A program made the translations under genes and the position numbers. The notes below the pieces were generated by a model. The model saw nothing but the letters and a program-made list of their open reading frames with translations, was not told where the DNA came from and did no database searches. A DNA stretch of 64,000 bases, from NCBI GenBank assembly GCA_023101885.1, contig JALPQD010000914.1:286698-350697 (forward strand), read 5' to 3'. Shown one piece after another: positions 46,460 to 58,268 of this stretch. Each line of letters opens with the position of its first letter. Position 1 is the first letter of the stretch. Origin of the DNA: Typhlomys cinereus. Lineage: Eukaryota; Chordata; Mammalia; Rodentia; Platacanthomyidae.

Positions 46460-46800
46460 TGAAAGAACCCAGAGGACTCCCAGATCCTACATTAAAAGGG
46501 CCAAGCAAGCGGCAACCTGCCTGTAATTCCAGCCTGGGAAGGCGGAGTCTGGGCTCCTCAGAGCGCCCATGCTCACCAGACTCACCCTAACGGCCTGCTC
46601 TGGGCTTATTAGGGACCTGGGTTCAAAACAATGAGGTGGAAGAGTGATCAAGAATGATTCCCTCTGTCACCCTCCGGCCTCCACACGCATGTACATATAC
46701 CTACACGCATACACACACACACACGCACACACACACGTAACCACCCATGTTCAAGCACACATACACACATGCACACACCCCATATATACATACATGTGAA
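46460..46800 (+). mobile_element. old, disrupted SINE with CA tail
   Basis: Recognisable pieces include GGGAAGGCGGAGTCTGGGC, GAATGATTCCCTCTGTCACC and a CACACGCACACA tract. Internal insertions make the family uncertain. Confidence 0.55.
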
Positions 46801-46821
46801 AAGAGAAAAATATCCATATCA

Positions 46822-46924
46822 GGGCTAGTGAGGCAGCTCAGCAGGTAAATGTGTTTGAGTTTGCCATGTAGGTCTAACAACCTGAGTTTTCTTCTGGGAA
46901 TCCACTTTTGTTTTTCAAATTGGA
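46822..46924 (+). mobile_element. old tRNA-derived SINE head
   Basis: GGGCTAGTGAGGCAGCTCAG followed by AACAACCTGAGTTTTC matches a B2/ID-type head. Confidence 0.6.
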
Positions 46925-47350
46925 ATACACACATACATACACATACATATATACACACACACATACATACATACACACATATATACATACATATACACAC
47001 ATACATACATACATACACACACATACATACATACACACACATACATACATACATAACACACACACATACACACATACATACATATATACATACATACATA
47101 CACATGCATTCATACACACACATACATACATACACACACATACATACATACATACATACATGCATACATACATACACACACATACATACACACATACACA
47201 CATATATACATACATACATACACATACATACATATATACACACATACATACATACACACACACGTACATACATACATACACACATACATACATACATACA
47301 TACACACACACATACATACATACACACACATACATACATACATACATATA
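46925..47350. repeat. (ACAT)n/(CA)n array
   Basis: About 425 bp of ACATACATAC and ACACACAT units. Confidence 0.97.
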
Positions 47351-47475
47351 TGATGGGGAAGCACAAGAACAGAATCTTTCATCGGGGATGATGGTCTGTT
47401 CTCTTTCTTCCCTATCCTCTCCTTCAACGCCTGTGATGTAAAGGATGTTATTACCCCTTATTAAACTTCACCCTG

Positions 47476-47757
47476 AGGGCTGGAGAGGTGGTTCAGGGGT
47501 TAAGCCTCTGCCTTGCAGGCGGAAGGTCCTGAGTTCGGATCCTAGACCCCACGTATAGACACTAGGTGAAAGCGGAGGCAGCCTGCATTTCTGGTCCTGG
47601 TAGGGAGGAACCTGTGGATCCCGGGGCAGAGTAAACAAGGAGGAGGCGTCCATGGTGGTTCCCGAATTTGTCCATGGTTCTATACACACATACACGCACA
47701 CACACACAGACATGTGCACAATTGAATAAATAATAAAAAAAAATTTAAAAATGTTTA
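47476..47757 (+). mobile_element. SINE subfamily 1, full length
   Basis: It starts AGGGCTGGAGAGGTGG and ends AAAAATGTTT. A 13-bp target duplication, AAACTTCACCCTG, lies at 47463-47475 and 47758-47770. Confidence 0.95.
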
Positions 47758-47951
47758 AAACTTCACCCTGTGTGAACATGGTGCCCCGTCTACACACGCG
47801 TGTGGATCTCGAGCTGCATGTTCATGCAGCCATCTGCAGACGCCAAGGCCTTTACAGTCCGCTACCATTTAGTTTCACTATCACTGGCCTTCCTGTTAGT
47901 CTACCAAGAAAAAGCTTGGGATTGAGGGGTACGAACTCATGGGTGAGCCAT

Positions 47952-48160
47952 GAGACAGGGTCTCACTATGACAGCCCCACCCCCTCAGCCCCCCGCCCCC
48001 ACCACTCCTGCCCCTGCCTCCCTCCCCACTTTGTTAGAGGATCACATATACGTCCCAGCCTGGCTTCTAACTCACATAGCCAAGGACGACCTTTGAACTC
48101 CACCTGACACCACCTCCCGGGTGCTGAGACCACAGGCGTGCACCATCATGCCTGGTTTAG
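47952..48160 (-). mobile_element. old B1-like SINE, reverse orientation
   Basis: AGACAGGGTCTCACTATG, CCCAGCCTGGCTTCTAACTC and ACAGGCGTGCACCATCATGC are the reverse complement of the 7SL-derived B1 core. A C-rich insertion lies at about 47970-48045. Confidence 0.8.
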
Positions 48161-48566
48161 GCAGCAACAGGGATCGAACTGGTGAATAGTAAACCAGTTA
48201 CCAAGCCACATGCTCGGACTAGACACCCTGGTTTTGACTGGACTCAGGCTTAGAGGGCTCCGCAAGCCCTCGCCCCCTGGCGAGCTGCGACCAGCGCTTT
48301 TCTTTGGCTTCCTTCACGCTCTCGACCAAGAGGTTAGTGCATTCTGCTTCGTTCCTCTTTCTCTTGAGAACAACACACCTGCACTTGCTGTGGGACACAC
48401 GGCGCTTTAGTTTCATACTCATTGCTACAGTTACACACGCGACACAGCTTCGGGGAGAAAGGGGCTTTCATTCAGCTCAGCCCACGGTGCCCATGGCCAG
48501 ACATCAGCCATCAGGAACCCAGCTGGCTGCATCGCACCCACAGTAGGAACAGAGGGCAAAGGACCA
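48161..48566. other. unique sequence, no gene recognised
   Basis: Nothing supported. Confidence 0.6.
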
Positions 48567-48800
48567 GTGCAAGCATGCCAGGCTGCCCCCATGCCAGGCT
48601 GCCCCCCATGCCACATTGTTCATGCATGCCAGGCTGATCACACATGCCAGGCTCACGCATGCCACGTGGCTCACACATGCCAGGCTGCCCCCATGCCAGG
48701 GTGCCCGCCCATGCCAGGCTGCCCCCCATGCCAGGCTGCCCCCCATGCCAGGCTGCCCTCCATGCCAGGCTGCTCACGCATGCCAGGCTGCCCACTTGCC
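48567..48800. repeat. 16-bp minisatellite, about 14 copies
   Basis: The unit is CATGCCAGGCTGCCCC with CTCACG/CACATG variants. Confidence 0.95.
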
Positions 48801-49005
48801 TGTCTTGTCAGTGCTCCGCTAGCTCCTCCCTCTTGCCCACCTGGCCAGGGGCAGTCCTGTCCACTATGGCTTGGTTCTTCCCACATCCAGTACACACTCA
48901 CAGCGATCTCTCACAGGCTTGGCCACAGGTTTTCTTAACTGCACAATTCCTCATGCATGTGCTCAGAGACCCTGCTATGGGGTCCCTCTGGGGTCTGTAT
49001 CTATC

Positions 49006-49497
49006 CAGGTTCTTGTGTTTGGAAGTTGAAGACTGAAACCAGAACACATGCAGAGGATTAAGGCAGAGTTTATTAGAGGAGGGAAAGACGGAACTCACAG
49101 ATGTGAATTCTCAGCAAGAGCTGAGAAGAACTCACAGACTCCAGGCATGAAATCCATAGAGGGCAAGCAAGTCAAAGATGGCTGCCAGGGTCAGAGTTGT
49201 TTAAGTCTTGTGGGAGGGGAGCAGCTTTTCCTCATTGGTTAGTTCCAGTTCCTGCAAAGCTTTTGGTCTGTTCATATTGGCCCCACTCAGTTCATCTTGT
49301 GTGGACCTTAAGAGTGAGGTTGATCTACAATGGAGATCATGAACGGAGGCTTGGGGCAAGGTGGCCACTTTATCTCTGTGAATGATTGGAATCAGCTCCT
49401 CCAGATCAGCAGGACGCGTTCCTTCAGGGTGGTCCCAGCCCTGGGGATCCTTCCTTCAGAGACCATCCCAGCATGGCTGCTCTGAACTGCCTAAACC
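49006..49497 (-). mobile_element. LTR-A-family LTR, reverse orientation
   Basis: GGTTCTTGTGTTTGGAAGTT, then AAGGCAGAGTTTATTAGAGG (antisense poly(A) signal region), ending CCATCCCAGCATGGCTGCTC. It is collinear with 60542-61221 but diverged. Confidence 0.8.
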
Positions 49498-49599
49498 CGA
49501 CTCCTAAGCGTCAAGCCGGCAGCCGGAAGGAGCCATCGCATGTGGGGTGACCCCACGGGGTGACCCTCCAGCGCTTTGTCCTGAGGTTTTGTTTGTTTT

Positions 49600-50085
49600 A
49601 TTTTTGCTTGGGGAAGACAGGAGCGCAGTCACACGCATGCCATAGTGCCCGTGTAGTTGTCGGAGTGTGACAGGGTCGCTCTTCTTGGGCTCTTGCGTTC
49701 TGAGCCAGGATTGAAACCAACACACTGACAGGCACAAGCAAGGATTTCATTGAAAATGACAGAAGAGGGCAAAAACTCTTGAACGCTCCGCCCAAGAGGC
49801 GTAAGGACAATGCCATAGCGTGAAGGCGGGAGAGCGGAGAGAACAGCCCGGAGCATGTGGCTAGAGGACACAGCTCTGAGCTGCCATGGCGTGCCCACCA
49901 GGTGTGCCCACCAGGTGGTAGAGCCGGAAGTCTTTATAGTCCATGCATCGCTATGGGTGGTCCCGGGCTACTGGGAAAGTGAGGTGAAGACTGGAGGGGT
50001 GGTGGGCGTGGTTCCCACAGGCCCAGACACTCCTATATACCAGCTGTCAATAGATATTAAATTACTGTCTCAGGAGGAGCTTTTG
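49600..50085 (-). mobile_element. possible LTR of a third family, reverse orientation
   Basis: AAACCAACACACTGACAGGC, ATTTCATTG, and AAGTCTTTATAGTCC (antisense TATA) have LTR-like order. Boundaries are not defined. Confidence 0.4.
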
Positions 50086-50094
50086 AAAGTTGGT

Positions 50095-50168
50095 TCTTTC
50101 CTCCCCCCATATAGGCTCTGGGGTCAAACTCAGGTCGCAGGGTTTGTATGTAGGAGGCTTTACCTACT
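50095..50168 (-). mobile_element. tRNA-derived SINE fragment
   Basis: GGGGTCAAACTCAGGTCGCA and TTTACCTACTGGGTCACC are an antisense tRNA-like head. Confidence 0.5.
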
Positions 50169-50182
50169 GGGTCACCGGAATT

Positions 50183-50392
50183 TTCTTCCCTCTTTTCTTC
50201 CCTCTTTTCTTCCCTCTTTTCTTCTTCTTCTTCTTCTTCTTCTTCTTCTTCTTCTTCTTCTTCTTCTTCTTCTTCTTCTTCTTCCTCTTCCTCTTCCTCT
50301 TCCTCTTCCTCCTCTTCTCTTCTTCTCTTCTTCTTCCTGTTCTTCTTCTTCTCCTCCTCCTTCTCCTCTCTCTCTTCCTCTTTTTTAGCTTT
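50183..50392. repeat. (CTT)n/(TTCC)n polypyrimidine tract
   Basis: Contains about 65 bp of uninterrupted CTT repeats (50220-50284). A mirror-repeat structure gives triplex potential. Confidence 0.97.
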
Positions 50393-51917
50393 TGTTGTTT
50401 AAACACTTTCTGAGGAGATCATTCTTCAGAGACACTGACAAGTTTGTGGATTCTGCTGGCCCTCCAAGGCCAGGTGTGACAGGAACAACCTTCTCTCTCC
50501 TTCTGTTACCTCTATGGACAGGTGGATGAAGGTGCAAGCTGACCCGCATGAGCAGCCACACCCAGGCGTGTACCTTCTGGATCCGGTTCCCCTCGGTCTA
50601 TTCCAGGAACACGGTATACTCAGCAGCATGTGCGCCTGGCCAAGACACCGTTTGATGAGAAAACCTGTCCCGCCTCTGAAGGGTACATTGGGATCCAAGC
50701 TTCCCATGCATGAGCTTTGGGGGCACTTCAGACTCAAGCCATACACTGCTTCTGCATCTTGGGGTGCAGGACCCTCTTCAGCTCCTGACCCATCTCTGGG
50801 TGTTGGGGTGTGAAACTCCATCCCGATTGCTGGTCGCAATGTCTGTGTATAAAGCAAGAGCCCAGAGTAACCGTGCTAAGCCATTTCTAGCCCAGTGCCC
50901 AGTCCAGCAGTTCCTGAGCCTCAGTACCCCGATCCAAATGTCGCAGCCCTCCCCGCCCCCACAGAGAGGCATTGTGCAGCACGGCTCACTCTGTCCTCAG
51001 TCTGTCCAGAGCTCACGGGCTGGAGTCTTGGAGGCCAGGAAGGAGCGGAAGCATAGACGCGGGGGGCACATGTCGTCTGCTGTGTGGCAGGACTGGTGGG
51101 GGCAGCTCCATGGCCGGCTTGGCGCAGAGCCCAGCACAGGGCTGAGGGACAAGTGATGATACGTGGCAGGTGAAGAGCCCCGGGAGTGGGAGGGGGCTGC
51201 TGGGGCCGCTGTGCGTGACTCGGCTTCTATTTCCTGCTTTGTCCCTTTGGTTGGTGACCGCAGATAGTGGTGGGGCAGACACATCGCTGCCATCACCACA
51301 TGCAAACGGTTCTAGGCAGAGCTTGGGCTGCAGCGTCCCTGCTGGGCTTTCCAAGCTCTTTGACGTGGGAGCAGCTGGCAGGGGAAGGGTCGCTCACCCA
51401 GGACCCCAGGACGAGGCACCTGTCCTCCACAGCCTCCCGCAGGGGCCAGGCTCACAAGGGAGGCCTTAAAGCCGTCGCTGAGCCTTGGGTAGCTGCCTAT
51501 TTTGGGGCAGAAGTTGCCTGCCCACTGCCATCAGGCTGGTGAGGAGCAAGGGGGGGTGTGGGGGAAGGAAGACTCCTGAGGGGATTGAGCAGGGACGACT
51601 GTGTAAGGATCACTGCCAATGGGAGGTCCAAAGAAAATCCCAGGGCAGCTGCCAGCCAGAAGCTGGGACAAGGGACAGAAGCCCCCAACCCCCAGGCCCC
51701 AGAGCTGCCTCTTCTGTGCTGCACCCCTGCCCCACAACTGTGCAGAACAGAACTGCACTGTGCCGCCTGCTGTCCCGGACAGAAGATTCTCGCCCTCTAG
51801 TGGCCACAGCCGCACTGCAGGCCCGCCCGGCCCAGCCCCGCAGATTCGCGCCCTCTAGTGGCTGGCAGCGCGCTGCCGCCCACTGCCCAAAGCCAGAGGC
51901 CCTGCAGCTGTGGAGGC
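50393..51917. other. unique sequence, no gene recognised
   Basis: The motif CGCCCTCTAGTGGC occurs at 51789-51801 (as TCGCCCTCTAGTGGCCA) and again at 51848-51861, close to the CTCF core CCNNNAGGTGG or its relatives. No gene. Confidence 0.5.
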
Positions 51918-52117
51918 TCAAGAATGAGTTCAGGAATCATCCCGAATTGCTTCAACATCATTTTTGCTTTGCTCTGGGATTTCCCAGGGTCTGTCCAGGG
52001 CAGGAAGTGCAGGTTACCTCTGTTTCTGCCTGGCATTTTTATGTAGGACCTGGGATTCAACCTCAGGTCCTTCTGCTTTCAGGGCGAGTCTTAACCCCTG
52101 AGCCATCTCTCCACCCC
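51918..52117 (-). mobile_element. SINE subfamily 2, reverse orientation
   Basis: GAATCATCCCGAATTGCTTC, TTTTGCTTTGCTCTGGGATT, and CCTGAGCCATCTCTCCACCC. Confidence 0.9.
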
Positions 52118-52194
52118 AACCACTGATTCTTTACAAGTGTGCCTAGAGTTCAAAGCCTCACTTGTCAAGTTGACCACTGTATCTAACTATGACA
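52118..52194 (-). mobile_element. LTR-M 5' fragment, reverse orientation
   Basis: CTTGTCAAGTTGACCACTGT then ATCTAACTATGACA is the reverse complement of the LTR-M start. Confidence 0.7.
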
Positions 52195-52919
52195 GGCCTG
52201 CTCCCCACCACCCCCGCCTCCTCCTGTGAAGACACAAGTCAACAGGAGCACTCTCAGCAGAAGGGTCCGCAGCTCCCTGAGGGGGGTCTTTCCACCTGCA
52301 GAGCTGTGAGAAGTGTGGTGCGCCTCTGGTCCTCAAGTGTCAGTGGCATCTTCTATGGCGGCCAGCACCCCTCGAGAGGAGAGCACAGAGCCACGTGGGC
52401 CTTGGTAAGGGCCCAAGTGCGCAGTCTGAGCAGTTGCAGATGTTTCTGGAATAAGCTGCAGCTGCAGTGCTTGCCTGGCTCGAACGAGGTCGGTAATGGC
52501 CAAGGATCTGGGGTTCAGGAGGGCACGGAGGCAGGGCTTTGGACGTACTGGAAAAGTCACTAAGCCACAGACAGACAGACCGCATGGTGCAGTTCTGAGA
52601 AGAGCTCCAGCCCTTGAAGCAGAGTGGGGGTCACCTCCTAAAGGTTTCGGGGGCCCATGCCCACAAGACATGCTCACAGCCAGGTGGTCTGACTCCCAGG
52701 CAGGAGAGGAAGAGGAAAGGTTTGGCCCTTTACTTAATGCGTGCCCATCATAGGGGATGCGCTCCTGTTGGCCCTGACTGCCTGGGGCAACTTCCCTTGG
52801 GGAGCGAGATTTGTAGACTCAGGCAACTCTACAATATAGAAAGGGAAATTACAGGTGAAGAGAGAAAAAGGCTGCTGTGCGGGGCCCTTACTCAAATCTA
52901 GGGTTCCATTCTCTTGAAA
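52195..52919. other. unique sequence, no gene recognised
   Basis: Nothing supported. Confidence 0.6.
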
Positions 52920-53032
52920 GAAAAGAAAGACAGACAGAAAGGAAGGAAGGAAGGAAGGAAGGAAGGAAGGAAGGAAGGAAGGAAGGAAGGAAGGAAGGAA
53001 GGAAGGAAGGAGGAAAAGAGAGAGAGAAAGAA
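52920..53032. repeat. (GGAA)n microsatellite
   Basis: About 17 uninterrupted GGAA units (52941-53008), with GA-rich flanks. Confidence 0.97.
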
Positions 53033-53486
53033 CCTCTCCCTTGGGTGTGAGTTAGTGATCATGTGTGATTAAGTGTATGTGTGACCACATGTGATTACAT
53101 GTATGTATGATCACATGTGATTACGTGTGGGGGGGTCATGTGTGATTAAGGCTTTAAGAACCTGAGACCTCCTGGGCAAAGCACATGGAAAAGAACATTG
53201 AGCTCACCTGTGACGTTCCAGCTTTCTAAGACCAGGCAGAGTGGCGTCTTCCATGTCATGGAGTCGCACAACCAGGTCTGGAGACCCACCAGCAAAGCCA
53301 GACAAGAGCAGTTACTCCTCCAAGTCTCTCAGCCAAAACTCCCAGCATTCCCTTATGGTGCCCTCGACCTAACCCCAGCCATACCATAGGACACACTACT
53401 TTCTATGGACCTTGGAACATTAACTGTCCTGACAGAAGGTTTTTGCCTGGTAGACCCAGCAATGAGCTGGCTTCCGACTCAGCCAC
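53033..53486. other. GTGATTA-rich stretch then unique sequence
   Basis: ATGTGTGATTA-type units at 53050-53150, then unique DNA without a gene. Confidence 0.6.
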
Positions 53487-53740
53487 TGTCATAGTTAGGA
53501 ACAGGTGTCAACTTGATTGATGGCTGAGGGTTCAAGCTCTGGTCGCATTTATAGAGAATTAGTAGTTGAATTAAGCCCAGAGCGAACCTGCAGGAGATTG
53601 TCTAGAGGATGGATGGGGAAGGCCCAGGCCATGGTGGGGGGGGCTGAGCAGGTGAATGAGATGGGGAGAACTGGTGGAGGAAGTTGGCCTCCTTCCAGAT
53701 ACTTTGTATCAGCAACATGCAGGAAAAACTTCAATAGCTA
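53487..53740 (+). mobile_element. LTR-M, internally deleted
   Basis: It starts TGTCATAGTTAGGAACAGG. After the GGAGGAAGTTGGC block it jumps to TATCAGCAACATGCAGG near the 3' end. Confidence 0.75.
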
Positions 53741-54429
53741 CTGGTGCCAGATTTCTCACATGGATGAACACTTGAGTCTTAGCCCATTTCCTGTTGCTGT
53801 AATAGACGGCCAAAGACTGGGTAATCTGTAAAGAACAGAAATGTGTTAACACCAGTGTTCTGGAGGGAAGTCGGCGTTTGGTGAGGGTCCTGGTGGCACC
53901 TCACCCACCGCATGGCAGATGGCAGAAGGGCAGGGAGAGGGCAAGAGAAGGCTGAACTATCTCCAAAGAACAGCATTCGCCTCCAGGTAGCCTCCTCGTG
54001 GTCTCAGCACCCTGATAACGCTCCACTTTTCCACAGGGTGGCGTTGGGGACCAAGTTTCCCGCATGGCCATTGGCCTGCACTGTGGGAAGTGGGCAGACT
54101 CAAGGTGGCCAGGAGTGGCCACTTGACACTCAGTCTACCAACCAAAACCTCTTCCTCTGCTGCACCAGCTGCCACCCAAGGCTCTCCCACCCTCCTGAAT
54201 ATCCCCTGGGTCCTGACTTCTCTCTTCTCCAGAACAACCCCACCCACTTCGCCCAGCCCACCTCCCCCTGTCCCCACCCACCTCCCCCTGTCCCCACCCA
54301 CCTCTCCCACTCCCCGCCCATCTCCCTTTGTTCCTCATCCCCAGCACCCAAGATCCAGTTTTTCAAATACCAGTAGATAAACATAATTCACATACTATCA
54401 AAAAGTCCAGACTTAGAAATCCAGACTTT
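53741..54429. other. unique sequence, no gene recognised
   Basis: A short CCCCACCCACCTCCCCCTGT tandem lies at 54250-54305. Confidence 0.6.
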
Positions 54430-54545
54430 TATTATTATTTTTTTTTTAATGTGGGCCCTGGGATATGAACTCAGGACCTTCTGCTTGCAGAGACAGAATC
54501 TTAACCCCCTGAGCCATCTCTGTGGCCAAAAAAAGAAAAAAAAAA
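54430..54545 (-). mobile_element. SINE head, reverse orientation, 3'-truncated
   Basis: GGGATATGAACTCAGGACCT and CCCCTGAGCCATCTCTGTGG, flanked by T-rich and A-rich runs. Confidence 0.8.
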
Positions 54546-55300
54546 AAAAGAAAAAGTCCATCCCTTTACAGTTCACCATGTGCTAGTGAAGGGCCCACAT
54601 CGGAGAAGACAGATGTCAGCGCATCGATTGCGACGTGGTTTCAACATCCCTTCCCTCGCGTGGGGACCATAGGAGGAAAGGCCCTAAAGGGAGAGGAGAG
54701 GTCACTTTGTGAATATGCCCCATCTCATGAATATTCATCCCCACCTCATGAATATTCATCAGGACATCTCTTAAATCCACAGTGCAGCCCAGCGGCTCCC
54801 GTCTCTCTTCAGAGTGTTTGCTGAGCATACTGTGCTCAGACTTGTCTTTTGACAGGATCGGTTCCCTCAAGAGAAGTGAGGACTACATCACAATTAACAT
54901 AAAATACCTCTACATATCAGGAGACCAGTCTGGTCTTCCTTCCAGAGGATGGTTTTAACGGTCTGGACATCTCGATTCTCGGGGGCAAGAAGCTTCAAGC
55001 AGACCCAGCCTAGGGGGATCCCCTCTTCCCTATGAACTTCCCTGTCTTCTATCTGGCCCCAGGAAGGCCGAGGAGGGAGTTCCGAGGCAGCCTGGACTTC
55101 GAAGGAAGACCCTGATTAACAGCAATACTAGTGAACATGAAAGGATGCGTCACAGTTCATTTCTCACCTGGACTCCTCAGAGGCGCCCTTGATGACCTTA
55201 AAATGGCCTCACGCTCCTGGTGTCCAGCCCACCTCTTCCCAAATCCTCCTCTCCTGTGCTGGGCTTGCCGTCCTTTTACAAGAGATTTTGTTTATTTTAT
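54546..55300. other. unique sequence, no gene recognised
   Basis: Contains the paired octamer-like palindromes listed separately. Confidence 0.55.
54727..54759. promoter_or_regulatory. two ATGAATATTCAT palindromes 21 bp apart
   Basis: A perfect 12-bp palindrome lies at 54727-54738 and again at 54748-54759. It resembles the MORE-type dimer site of POU factors. The 21-bp spacing is two helical turns. Regulatory role is inferred only. Confidence 0.4.
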
Positions 55301-55800
55301 TGTTTTATTATTTACAGAGACAAAGGCAAAGAGAGACAAAGTTACACACACGCATGCCACGGTGTGTACACATGCATGCCACAGCGTACACACACGTGCA
55401 TGCCACGGTATGCACACGCATGCCACGGTGCACACATGCATGCCACGGCACACACACATATGCCACGGTGTGCACATGGATGCCACAGCGTACACACACG
55501 TGCATGCCACGGTATGCACACATATGCCACAGTGCGCGCATGCATACCACGGCACACACAGGCATGCCACAGTGCACACATGGATGCCACAGCGTACACA
55601 CACACGCATGCCACGGTACGCACACACATGCCACAGTGCACACATGATGCCACGGTGCGCACATGCATGCCACGGTGCGCAGGCGGAGATCAGAAGACGA
55701 CTTTCCTTCCACCCTATGGGCATCAAGAGATCAAACTTGGAACTCCTCCCGCCGGGTTGGCAAGCATGCGCCTTAACCACTGAACTACCTCTCTGACCCC
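55300..55800 (-). mobile_element. tRNA-derived SINE with an expanded internal CATGCCAC minisatellite
   Basis: An antisense tRNA-like head lies at 55745-55798 (CCTTAACCACTGAACTACCT). The antisense tail at 55300-55340 is T/A-rich, and between them about 330 bp of GCATGCCACGG/CACACATG units occupy the position of the usual microsatellite tail. Confidence 0.7.
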
Positions 55801-55944
55801 TGATCTTTTTTTTGATATTTGATTTATTTGTAGATTTGTTTATTTAGAGAGAGAGACATGCACGTATGGAGGTGAGAGGACAGTTTTCCTAAGCTGTTTC
55901 TCTCCTCCCACCATGTGGGCTCCAGGATCCAACTGGTTGCCAGG
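55801..55944 (-). mobile_element. old B2/B3-like fragment
   Basis: TTTGTTTATTTAGAGAGAGA and CCCACCATGTGGGCTCCAGG resemble an antisense SINE body and tail. Confidence 0.5.
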
Positions 55945-56572
55945 TGTCATGGTCAGGCACAGGTGTCAACTTGACAGTTGAGGGTTTGAGCTCTGGGCAC
56001 ATTTGCAGAGAATTAGTGGTTGGGTTAAGCCCAGAGCAAACCTGCAGGAGATTGTCTGGCTGATGGGGTTCAGCCCATGGCGGGTGGGACTAGGCCTTGG
56101 AATAAAATACCAAGGTCTGACTGAGAAAGTTGGCATCCTCGTATATACTTGGCCAGACACACTGGTCCGGCAAGTAAGGATCGTCCGTCTGTCAGCCATT
56201 ACATAGAGATGGTGTGGCCAGTTCCGCCGGCCTTGATGTTGGTGCGTGCTCTCCCGTCAAGATGAATTAAGAACTGTAAATAGTAATTGTAAGAGAAAAT
56301 TGTTCCTTTAAGCTGTTTGATGCTGATTTATCAGCAACCATGAAGGTGAACTACAGAAGAATTTGGTACCCAGGAAGTGGGGTGTTGCTGATAAATCTGT
56401 GGATTTATAAATTATGTGGATTCTGAATGGTCGTGTTGGAGAAACTTTTGAAATGTTTGAAGCTTTTGAGCTTGTGGATTACGAATACCATTCTGTAGCG
56501 TTTGATGGGCCATTTGGATAATGAGAATCCTGAGAGAGTTATGGATTGTTTGGGTCCAATTTGTGATGAAGG

Positions 56573-57261
56573 TGAGGCAGGATTAGAGCAGCCATGCTGG
56601 GATGGGTCTCTCCAGCTCTCTCAAGGTCTCTGGAATTCCTGAAGGTCATCCCCCATTGCTGGAATCACCCTGAGGGAACACTCCTGCTGAAGAGCTGACT
56701 CTAATCCTCCCAGAGATAAGAGGGCCAACTTCCCCATGAAGTGATTATGGAGATGAGCTCTCCCCATCAAACAACTTGATCTCTAGCCCACATGGGCCCA
56801 AGAACAACTGGGTTGGGCCCACAATGGGAAAAAGCCAGTTTCCCCGGGCTTGTCTAGGTGTATAAATATACCTAGCCCTGGCAAACCATCTTTGGCGATC
56901 TAGCCCCTCATGGCCCTCTAGCGCCATGAGGTCCGTTTCCAGCTGCCTACTTCTCTTGGAGGCTCCCTAGCCCCTCATGCACTCCAGTGCCATAGAGTCT
57001 TTTGTTCCTTGCTCCTCATGAGTTCCATGCCTAGGCACCGGAGTTCTCATGGGCTCCCTAGCCCTCCATAGCATTTCTGCCTCTCATGGAGGCCCCTAGC
57101 TCCTCATGGCACTCCACGTCTGGAGTCCATGAGTTCCAACCTTTCTTTTCTCTAATAAACTCTACCTTAATCCTCTACAACCGTGTTCTGGTTTCAATCT
57201 TCAACTCCAGAACACAAGAACCCTACAACATTGGGACGGTCGAAACCATTTCCCTGCAACA
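56573..57261 (+). mobile_element. solo LTR-A with 4-bp target duplication
   Basis: It starts TGAGGCAGGATTAGAGCAGC and ends CCCTGCAACA. It has a TATA-like TATAAATATACC (56860 region) and AATAAACTCTACCTTAATCC as poly(A) region. The target duplication AAGG lies at 56569-56572 and 57262-57265. A 4-bp duplication suggests an ERV1/gammaretrovirus-like class. Confidence 0.88.
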
Positions 57262-57998
57262 AAGGGAACAAGGACTTTGGTAAACTGAATTTAAAGATTA
57301 TAGACTGGTTTGCTTGATAGAGCAGAGCTGTGTTGGTGGCCATGAAGCTCTGGATGTGGAAAGGGACAGGCAGCAGAGCAGCTGCCACTGTTGGAGTTAT
57401 GAGTATCAGTGAAGGAAAAACTTATTGCTTGCACTGGAACGGTGGAAGACATAAATACCACCACGTGGCAATTCTGAGGTTTGAAAACCCGGATTCCTTC
57501 AGGGCCGAAAGCCCCAAACTGAAGCCATTTCTTGCCCTTTGGAAGTTTCGGCTGCCTAGAAAGAGGCTTTTCCAGAGTCAGAGCGCTAAAGGTGGTGCGG
57601 CTGTAACTCGAGTGGACCAAGCTACGTTTCAACCTCACTTTGGAATCTGGCAGCGTCCCCATATGGTAGTGGTTTTGGTGTACGATTACGGAGTTCATGG
57701 AGAGCAGCAAAGCTTGGCACCAAGTGGCAGGCGTAGAGTTCCTACAAGGAAAGGTGAAGCTTATAGCTGCAAAGGCGGACCCAGAGCATGATGGAGATGC
57801 CAGAACTGTGGGATGTCTGCGGAAGTGCCTGGGAGTGGAGATCAGCCTGGGTCAGAGGAACTCTGCTTCTACAGCTTTGAGCTGCGAACAGGGACTGGGA
57901 ATGCCTAGAATCTTTGAACCACCAAGACTACATGATAAGCAACAGAAGATGGACATTGAAATATAGGATGCAGTATTGATTTGCTGGACTTTGATTTT

Positions 57999-58268
57999 TT
58001 TTAATAACTTTTTATTATTTTTTTATTCAACTTTCTGTGTGTGTGTGTGTAGAACCACGGGCGAATTCCGGAACCACCATGGACGCCTCCACCTCCTCCT
58101 TGTTTACTCTGCCCCAGGATTCACAGGCTCCGCCCTACCAGGACCAGAAACGCAGGTGTCCCCCCCCCCCTGCTTCTGCCCAGTGTCTATACGTGGGATC
58201 TGAGATCCGAACTTGGGACCTTCGGCCTGCAAGGCAGAGGCTTAACCCCTGAGCCACCTCTCCAGCCC
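57999..58268 (-). mobile_element. SINE subfamily 1, reverse orientation
   Basis: Full element with a 14-bp target duplication, TGGACTTTGATTTT, at 57985-57998 and 58269-58282. Confidence 0.94.

Noticed and set aside
48567..48800. CRISPR-like regular repeats
   Set aside because: Units are contiguous 16-bp tandem repeats without unique spacers, in a mammalian genome.
57330..57791. 153-codon frame inside the MaLR-like element as a possible captured gene
   Set aside because: It lies in the usual non-coding interior of such elements and shows no recognisable retroviral or host domain.
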